This document shows, in pieces, positions 61,101 through 64,000 of a stretch of 64,000 nucleotides of DNA. The notes beneath the pieces are model-generated. The model did no database searches. It had not been told where the DNA came from and saw only the letters and a program-made list of their open reading frames with translations. Origin of the DNA: Streptomyces polyasparticus (lineage in GTDB: Bacteria > Actinomycetota > Actinomycetes > Streptomycetales > Streptomycetaceae); contig NZ_JACTVJ010000007.1 of assembly GCF_014493765.1 (NCBI RefSeq), positions 496,001 through 560,000 on the forward strand. Direction: 5' to 3'. Within the stretch, counting starts at the first letter, position 1; every line of letters begins with the position of its first letter. A program made the translations under genes and the position numbers.

Positions 61101-61427
61101 ACCTGCAGGTTCGAAGGTGAGCAGTTTCTGGGGCTCGCCAGGGTCCTCGTCGGCAAGAGATGCGAGCAGTGCGCGGGCGGCAGGAGTGAAGTTCCGTACG
61201 TCACCAAACCTGCCCGGAGCGTTGCGGTATACGTCGACGATGCGCCGACGCTCTTCGCTCGTCAGCTCCGACCACCGATCCCACGCCCGGAATTGCCCAG
61301 ACAACAGGAAGGCTGCCTTCCGGAAGGGGCCCGCGGGTGCTTCATCCTCGGACGTGTCAGGGAAGTAGTGGGCAGCCAGTGCAAGGGAGGCGCACAGGGC
61401 TGTGTGTTCCGCAGAAGGCTCGCTCAC
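58119..61427 (-). CDS. DinG-like helicase of the pPIWI-RE system
   Basis: A 1102-residue superfamily 2 helicase. Walker A is in EIFHAPTGTGKSVLVRVLAA (near 260), the DEAH-type box is VLVDEVDQF (near 460), and motif VI is QLAGRARRG (near 1033). Between motifs I and II are cysteines (SCAHLM, YGCAQRPL, PCLSLY, ACPWIPTC) in the position of the DinG/XPD iron-sulphur cluster, so a cluster is likely. It should unwind DNA or R-loops for the partner nuclease. Its stop precedes the pPIWI-RE start by 15 bases, and its start overlaps the nuclease stop (ATGA). Confidence 0.82.
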   Translation of the reverse strand: MSEPSAEHTALCASLALAAHYFPDTSEDEAPAGPFRKAAFLLSGQFRAWDRWSELTSEERRRIVDVYRNAPGRFGDVRNFTPAARALLASLADEDPGEPQKLLTFEPAGGNPLDAEAAIPRVGGDLLAYVDRQIARYRRPSSRPTPPEFAGPGLWKTGEISVQGVGQVHGQLTIPTYPDFTEAFGHDRLPHTVTAPPLDNLRIPTEDLLDLAAQIESGEPEEKRYLHAVLKGLFAVLQTSDSISPQEALRMAAGGLEIFHAPTGTGKSVLVRVLAAWFAQQGHRVAIVLPDIKACLAITRKIRSDLRALQGLGVIKHETSCAHLMSSAGMHDRAHKLARLIDEDPQAPGEWGESGERDVDPLSYGCAQRPLLESNADYPPGREPCLSLYRQGLGASACPWIPTCGKFAPVYEACSAHVVVTNHFAFLQGNLRIGVNLDGRPVQGVSVAEFALRTCHAVLVDEVDQFQSRAVDRCAGEVVLHSRRHWTAAPQEMDTDAKRLPISAEANLQLPIGHVRLMAEFLLLAVCSNALRLDVRDDELAGNRMPGRTGLRWHLARGRDRQLIGLLWPDLAASGDLNLPADLARRLQDLMPARYLQPRVTETDPTEVGWDEVRRALEALVAPRGQQLLAAVKLDLHQLLESRVKDPHQRAQAVNLLVTRATMSELDEALSELRTSVQHYRPSGLRSAQRIAETLSPSAVSAVLPLGLLGRAITGYRVTGLDKPESDAQLVAQSIAGDPHTFTAELGGLVSLSLAGVERPVMGLSATAYFPQAVREHVHAPVRWWMTDAQARSIRARRHRIEYGEGHPMYGEPIKISGQHPSRKKGALIELGTELYDQYIHQELERQRAKDKDRAHVLVVANSYQQCAWLARGIAQAGTYRKGLCVAVRDGDRHSPDSDLPRENIATRLTAEQFEDFPQYGNVLVVPLSLIARGLNIVVGIRSAVRSVYLCVRPLALLAEPSEMYASVNAAGLHALPEGGAANPDDVLANARTAAWQRLELILRATPQFTSMPKSLQEEVVAGVVVDLIQLAGRARRGGTEAVLHLVDYAFHEDTWSSDLETVLRRIHEQWPPAVKRQMNDLYGEALNAFLSYAGIDPTLTH

Positions 61428-62671
61428 GACCAGGTCACCCCCGAGCGCTCACAGACCATCTCGCCAAACGCGGACGCCGCAGCTACCTTCAGCCCGTATC
61501 TCGCCCCTACCCCAGACAGCAGGTGCACCTGGCTGGCGCGGTGGTCTGGAACCACCAGCCACTCTGCTCCCCCGCTGTCGCCTTCCTGCGCGTGGATCAG
61601 CTGCGCAAGCGCCGTGCCGGAGGTGTAGTCCTTCACGTCGACGCGCAGTTGCTCTTTCTTTCGGGCTCGCTTACGCCCGACGTGCACACAAAGGTCGTAG
61701 GCATCCAGAGCGGGCCACAGTTCCACCTTGAGGCCGAGTTCGACCAGCCGGTCCCGCAGCGCCAACTCGGCCAGCCCGGGCACGCAGGTGTAGCGCCACA
61801 CGCCCCGTACCAGGGCCTTGTGCCCTTCAACGGGTTTCGCCTCCGGTACGTACTCCAGGTCGGGCCAGAGGACAGCTTCCCGCTTGTCCGGAGGTGGTGG
61901 GGGCGGTTCTGGCACTAGTTCGGGCGGCACGATCCCGTCGACCGGGCGGAAGCGGTATGTGGCGCCCATCTCCTGGTGCGGCGTGTGCCAGCAAGCGACC
62001 ACACCGACTTGCCGGCCTGCCTCGCGACGCAGGGCGACGCGCATCGGCCACCGGCACACGGGGCACGCGAACCACCAGCCCCGGTACCTCGAGGCGTAGG
62101 GAATGTCTTTGTACAGATCCACGACGAGCGGAGGCAGCCTCAACTCACTCAGCTCGCTCGTCGGGCCCGCCGGGTAGCGGATCAGATCGGCACGTCCGCT
62201 CTCGTAGACCTGCTGGGTACCCGCCTTGCACAGTTGGGCGAAAGCCGTTTCCTGTGCGACTTCGTCGTCCAAGTCCTGCCCGCTGAGCAGGCCAACCCCT
62301 CGGCCGTTCTTCTGCAGGATGCGGAGCACCAGGCGCTGCTCCGAGGCGATGTCGAAGGCGTCCTCCGTGACGTGTCCGTCGGCATCGACCGCGCGCAGTT
62401 CATCAACGTCCCACCCCGGGACGCCTTCAGGTAGGAGCCGGGAAGGGGCACCGCGCACCTGGCGCCGGAAGTCTGCAAAAGACAGCTCTTTGCCGGGACC
62501 ACGCGCCGCTTGCAGCGCGCCGTGACACTCCATCAAGACCCCGAGTCGGGCGGAGGGGGGCACGCCAGGGGCCGTCATCGCGTCGGCTGCACGTAAAATC
62601 GAGCGCGCTACCAGGGACTTCACCCAGAGCTCATCGGCCGACCGAACACCACTGTTCGTCGCGTTGTTCAT
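61424..62671 (-). CDS. PD-(D/E)XK nuclease component of the pPIWI-RE system
   Basis: A 415-residue protein. The N-terminal part is helical. A zinc ribbon follows near 205-230 (FACPVCRWPM and a later CWHTPH). The restriction-endonuclease fold is at the C-terminus, with DAYDLCVHVGRK and LRVDVKDYTSG (D...DxK) near residue 320-350. This third component is the expected nuclease partner of pPIWI-RE and its helicase. It is the first gene of the operon in transcription order, with a start at 62671. Confidence 0.78.
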   Translation of the reverse strand: MNNATNSGVRSADELWVKSLVARSILRAADAMTAPGVPPSARLGVLMECHGALQAARGPGKELSFADFRRQVRGAPSRLLPEGVPGWDVDELRAVDADGHVTEDAFDIASEQRLVLRILQKNGRGVGLLSGQDLDDEVAQETAFAQLCKAGTQQVYESGRADLIRYPAGPTSELSELRLPPLVVDLYKDIPYASRYRGWWFACPVCRWPMRVALRREAGRQVGVVACWHTPHQEMGATYRFRPVDGIVPPELVPEPPPPPPDKREAVLWPDLEYVPEAKPVEGHKALVRGVWRYTCVPGLAELALRDRLVELGLKVELWPALDAYDLCVHVGRKRARKKEQLRVDVKDYTSGTALAQLIHAQEGDSGGAEWLVVPDHRASQVHLLSGVGARYGLKVAAASAFGEMVCERSGVTWS

Positions 62672-62731
62672 GAGCCCAGAGGGTAAGAGCTGCCACTGAC
62701 AATCGTCGTGGCCTCGTACGGAACAGGCGGA

Positions 62732-63994
62732 TTAAGGGGGTTCTTCGGCGAGATTCGGGATGCCTGTGGTATCGACTTGTGGATACCGGCGGCGGTACTC
62801 GGTCAAATACTCAGCAGCGTGTCGAATACCGATCGGAGTCAATTTCCACCGGTACCCGATGACGTGGCTCCCATCGGCCGCCGGTACCGGCACCTCGTCG
62901 ATGAATCCCCGGCTCGGCCGCCCCGCGGACCTGTTCTTGTAGCCGACGCCCAGGTAGAACGGAGCTCGGCCAGAAAGTGCGTCCCGCTCCAGCCCGTCCG
63001 GTCCTGCTTCGGCCACCCTGGTCATGACTCCCCACAACCACTCGGACAGCAGCGGCATGTCTGGCTGCTGCTCCGTGTGCTCGCCCAACCCGGCACGGGC
63101 GACCGCTCGGCCCAACCTCGTCATCTCGACCCGCACCCTGGTCACTTCGCCAGCTTCATGGTGATGCACCACATCGGTGTTCGTCACCAGGAGTCCTCGA
63201 CGCGCCAAAGCATGGACGGTCGCGCCAGCTCCAGGGTCGTGAACTCCCCTGCGCCGTAGCCGTTCCTGTAGACGCGTATAACCCACGACATGCGCTGGTG
63301 CATCAAGGGCGAGGGGGAGCTTCCGCCACTCTGCGGGGTGGGGCACGGGCAGATGATGGGTGCGGCGCATCCACATCTCGGTCTCCGTCATGCGCTCGTC
63401 CCGCAGGACCTCACCGAGATAGACCTGTTGCCGTTCGTTCAACGATTGCCAGGCAGCATTCGCCGAGCCGCTCGAATCCCTCTGGGGCCGGTGCCTAGGC
63501 CGTACTGGCGCTGATTCGTCAGGGCGTGTACGCATCCAAGCGTCCACGACTATGCGCGCGGGCACACCATAGATCTTGGCCAGAGCGGCAGGGAGGCGTC
63601 CCACCGAGTCGCGGTCGCGCCAATTCCGGCCCAACACAGGCCGCCCCTGTTCCAAGGCCGAGAGCCTCGGAGCCGACAGGCCAAGCTCACGGCCGATGGC
63701 CGTCCGGCGCAGCAGCTCCACTGCCCGATCGAGCGTTAGGCCGGCCGCGAACCGCAGATCAACGAGCCTCTCCTCCCCGCGGCGGACTCCGGTGAGCTCC
63801 TCCACATCGCAGTGCAGCGCCGTCGCCATCTTCTGCAGGCGCTGCGGGGTCGGCGTGTGTCGCCCCTCCTCGTAGAAGAACACCATGCGCGTCGACACCC
63901 CGATGCGCCGCGCAAGTTCAGCCTTGGACAGCCCTGCGCGCTCCCGCAGTGCCGCAAGGCGGGCGGGAGTTATCACACGCACTGGCAGTGGCAT
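62732..63994 (-). CDS. XRE-family HTH regulator (two HTH units)
   Basis: A 420-residue regulator upstream of, and in line with, the pPIWI-RE operon (60 bases). The first HTH is LRERAGLSKAELARRIGVS, followed by TRMVFFYEEGRHTPTPQR, near residues 14-52. A second HTH-like unit (IGRELGLSAPRLSALEQGR, about 95-120) follows. The C-terminal half has winged-helix-like repeats (VHALARRGLLVTNTDVVHHH, YRWKLTPIGIRHAAEYLTEY). It may autoregulate and hold the defence operon in check, or it may recognise DNA as part of the system. The ATG is only 6 bases from the window edge, so its promoter is not visible. Confidence 0.72.
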   Translation of the reverse strand: MPLPVRVITPARLAALRERAGLSKAELARRIGVSTRMVFFYEEGRHTPTPQRLQKMATALHCDVEELTGVRRGEERLVDLRFAAGLTLDRAVELLRRTAIGRELGLSAPRLSALEQGRPVLGRNWRDRDSVGRLPAALAKIYGVPARIVVDAWMRTRPDESAPVRPRHRPQRDSSGSANAAWQSLNERQQVYLGEVLRDERMTETEMWMRRTHHLPVPHPAEWRKLPLALDAPAHVVGYTRLQERLRRRGVHDPGAGATVHALARRGLLVTNTDVVHHHEAGEVTRVRVEMTRLGRAVARAGLGEHTEQQPDMPLLSEWLWGVMTRVAEAGPDGLERDALSGRAPFYLGVGYKNRSAGRPSRGFIDEVPVPAADGSHVIGYRWKLTPIGIRHAAEYLTEYRRRYPQVDTTGIPNLAEEPP

Positions 63995-64000
63995 ATCTCC

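Overview
The window looks like a Streptomyces chromosome. It is very GC-rich with GC-biased third codon positions and many GTG/TTG starts. It carries an HspR/HAIR-controlled dnaK operon, a Spo0M homologue, DUF317, MobA/Spd-type mobile-element genes and TrmB/LuxR-type regulators typical of that genus. Bases 1 to about 23,190 are chromosomal. From about 23,200 to the right edge the content is that of one or more integrated mobile elements with accessory cargo, and the far end is not reached.

Left part (1-5,606): an exopolysaccharide-type locus. It has a membrane protein cut by the window edge, a family 2 glycosyltransferase, GDP-L-fucose synthase, a Wzz/BY-kinase fusion, a PIG-V-like membrane mannosyltransferase and a low-molecular-weight protein tyrosine phosphatase. 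The kinase and phosphatase form the usual Wzc/Wzb-type pair. Next (5,609-9,969) is the dnaK-grpE-dnaJ-hspR heat-shock operon, preceded by HAIR operators and ended by a perfect 38-base palindrome. It is followed by spo0M and a SAM methyltransferase.

12,064-15,738 is the most original chromosomal stretch. Three paralogous TrmB-like/LuxR regulators lie next to a gene for a 70-residue exported peptide carrying two copies of DSYWG, and a small Rieske-like protein that has lost its cluster ligands. This looks like an undescribed peptide-signalling or modified-peptide system. Then come an F420/FMN-type oxidoreductase, clpB with its own HAIR operator, a YbjN-domain protein, a second PIG-V-like protein, a ricin-lectin secreted protein and a lipoprotein.

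At about 23,190 a class I/II aminotransferase gene (DapC-like) is cut just after its active-site lysine region, and a large serine integrase starts 9 bases beyond the fragment. The element then carries a DnaB-like replication helicase, an iteron-like candidate origin, a Spd-like membrane protein, MobC and a MobA relaxase. A 44-base hairpin repeat appears twice. No TraB/FtsK-type translocase is visible, so it looks mobilizable rather than self-transmissible within what is seen. 30.9-37.4 kb holds small element genes: DUF317, a membrane Mrr-type nuclease, a lipoprotein and an HNH nuclease.

37.5-46.2 kb is a tight operon that looks biosynthetic or translation-related. It encodes an archaeal-type methionine adenosyltransferase, an APH-fold kinase, a histidine phosphatase, a second seryl-tRNA synthetase, a GT4 glycosyltransferase, an AlaRS-core-like protein and a small membrane protein. 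Upstream lies a regulator plus 2H-phosphoesterase pair. 46.5-51.0 kb is a type VII (WXG100) polymorphic toxin cassette with a nuclease-like C-terminus and two candidate immunity genes. 51.1-64.0 kb is a defence island: a DUF91/NucS-like nuclease, a membrane Mrr nuclease, a HEPN-motif protein, and a complete three-gene pPIWI-RE system (PIWI-RE, DinG-like helicase, PD-(D/E)XK nuclease) next to an XRE regulator.
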